Shown here: piece after piece, positions 5,331 to 5,628 of the stretch | Numbering within the stretch: the first letter of the stretch is position 1 | How the letters are laid out: the number at the start of each line of letters is the position of its first letter | NCBI GenBank assembly: GCA_945957305.1 | Contig: CAMFLN010000271.1 | Span: forward strand, 1-5,628 | DNA length: 5,628 nt | Reading direction: 5' to 3' | From: an uncultured Planctomycetaceae bacterium | GTDB lineage: Bacteria > Planctomycetota > Planctomycetia > Pirellulales > JACPPG01 | The notes under the pieces: model-generated | What the model was told of the DNA's origin: nothing | Seen by the model: only the letters and a program-made list of their open reading frames with translations | Databases searched by the model: none | Translations under genes and position numbers: made by a program

Positions 5331-5628
5331 CTACGTATACCGCACGCCTTGGTGTTCCTTTTCAAAGAACGGCGGCAGTAAGGCGTCGACTCGCAGCAGC
5401 CCGGCGCGCGTGAGGGTCACGTGATCACCATCGCGGGTGAGCCAACCTTCGTCGGCATAGTGCTGCCAGACGTCGGGCCATTCGGCCAGGACGTCGACCG
5501 TGAACTTACGGCGGAAATAGCCGGCGTCGATCTTGCCGGTCTTGAGTTGCAAAATCAGCTCGCGCACCAGCATCTGATGCGGCGTCGGGCGCAGGCCGCG
5601 CGACAGTGGCAATTGACCCGCTTCGAGC
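5331..5628 (-). CDS. HemN-like radical SAM protein, C-terminal end (5' truncated)
   Basis: The frame is open to the window edge, so only about the last 98 residues are seen; the stop is TAG at 5333-5331. The visible part is the C-terminal winged-helix-like domain of coproporphyrinogen-III oxidase-type radical SAM proteins: LPLSRGLRPT, then VRELILQLKTGKID, FRRKFTVDV, an acidic/aromatic segment, ADEGWLT and VTLTRAGLLRVDALLPPFF. The register 'rg..l....  ..R..I..L..g.ld...f..kf......GwL......lT..G...vd' is that of HemN/HemW relatives. The radical SAM CxxxCxxC cluster motif would be upstream of the window. HemN performs oxygen-independent oxidative decarboxylation in heme synthesis, whereas relatives such as HemW are heme chaperones. 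This fragment alone cannot decide between them. It converges on the ACP-like gene across the inverted repeat. Confidence 0.68.
   Translation of the reverse strand, partial: LEAGQLPLSRGLRPTPHQMLVRELILQLKTGKIDAGYFRRKFTVDVLAEWPDVWQHYADEGWLTRDGDHVTLTRAGLLRVDALLPPFFEKEHQGVRYT

Overview
The window looks like chromosomal DNA from a high-GC planctomycete, most likely Pirellulales-related. This rests on the style of several proteins: a GT4 glycosyltransferase beginning with a GGMYCGSC-type motif, a DUF420 membrane protein, an unusual membrane-anchored acyl-carrier-like protein, and a nested inverted repeat of a kind I associate with these genomes. It is inference from recognition, not a marker-gene assignment. 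There are eight protein genes, two of them cut by the window edges. I see no RNA genes, CRISPR array or insertion sequence.

Layout. Positions 1-456 (+) hold the C-terminal half of a leucine-carboxyl-methyltransferase-type SAM methyltransferase. Positions 597-1145 (+) encode a four-helix DUF420 membrane protein. It converges with a minus-strand block that reads, in transcription order: a chorismate-lyase-like protein (4348-3788), a GT4 glycosyltransferase (3718-2399), a hotdog-fold acyl-CoA thioesterase (2402-1938, translationally coupled to the glycosyltransferase by a GTGA overlap), and a LolD/MacB-type ABC ATPase (1850-1164) with no permease beside it. Divergent from this block, across a 188-base region, is a 232-residue acyl-carrier-like membrane protein (4537-5235, +). 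A compact inverted repeat (5259-5321) separates it from the C-terminal end of a HemN-like radical SAM protein (5628-5331, -).

Most interesting signal. In the 4537-5235 protein, the N-terminus is the second half of an acyl carrier protein, starting just after the phosphopantetheine serine. The C-terminus is the first half, ending in DLGAD just before that serine. The carrier domain is therefore circularly permuted and opened exactly at its active site, the serine is absent, and two membrane helices lie between the halves. A strong Shine-Dalgarno and an in-frame upstream stop fix the N-terminus.

How the genes may work together (inference). A chorismate-lyase-like enzyme, a glycosyltransferase, an acyl-CoA thioesterase, a lipoprotein/lipid-export-type ATPase and a membrane ACP-like protein would fit envelope lipid or aryl-glycolipid metabolism. 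Only the glycosyltransferase-thioesterase coupling is directly supported by the sequence.
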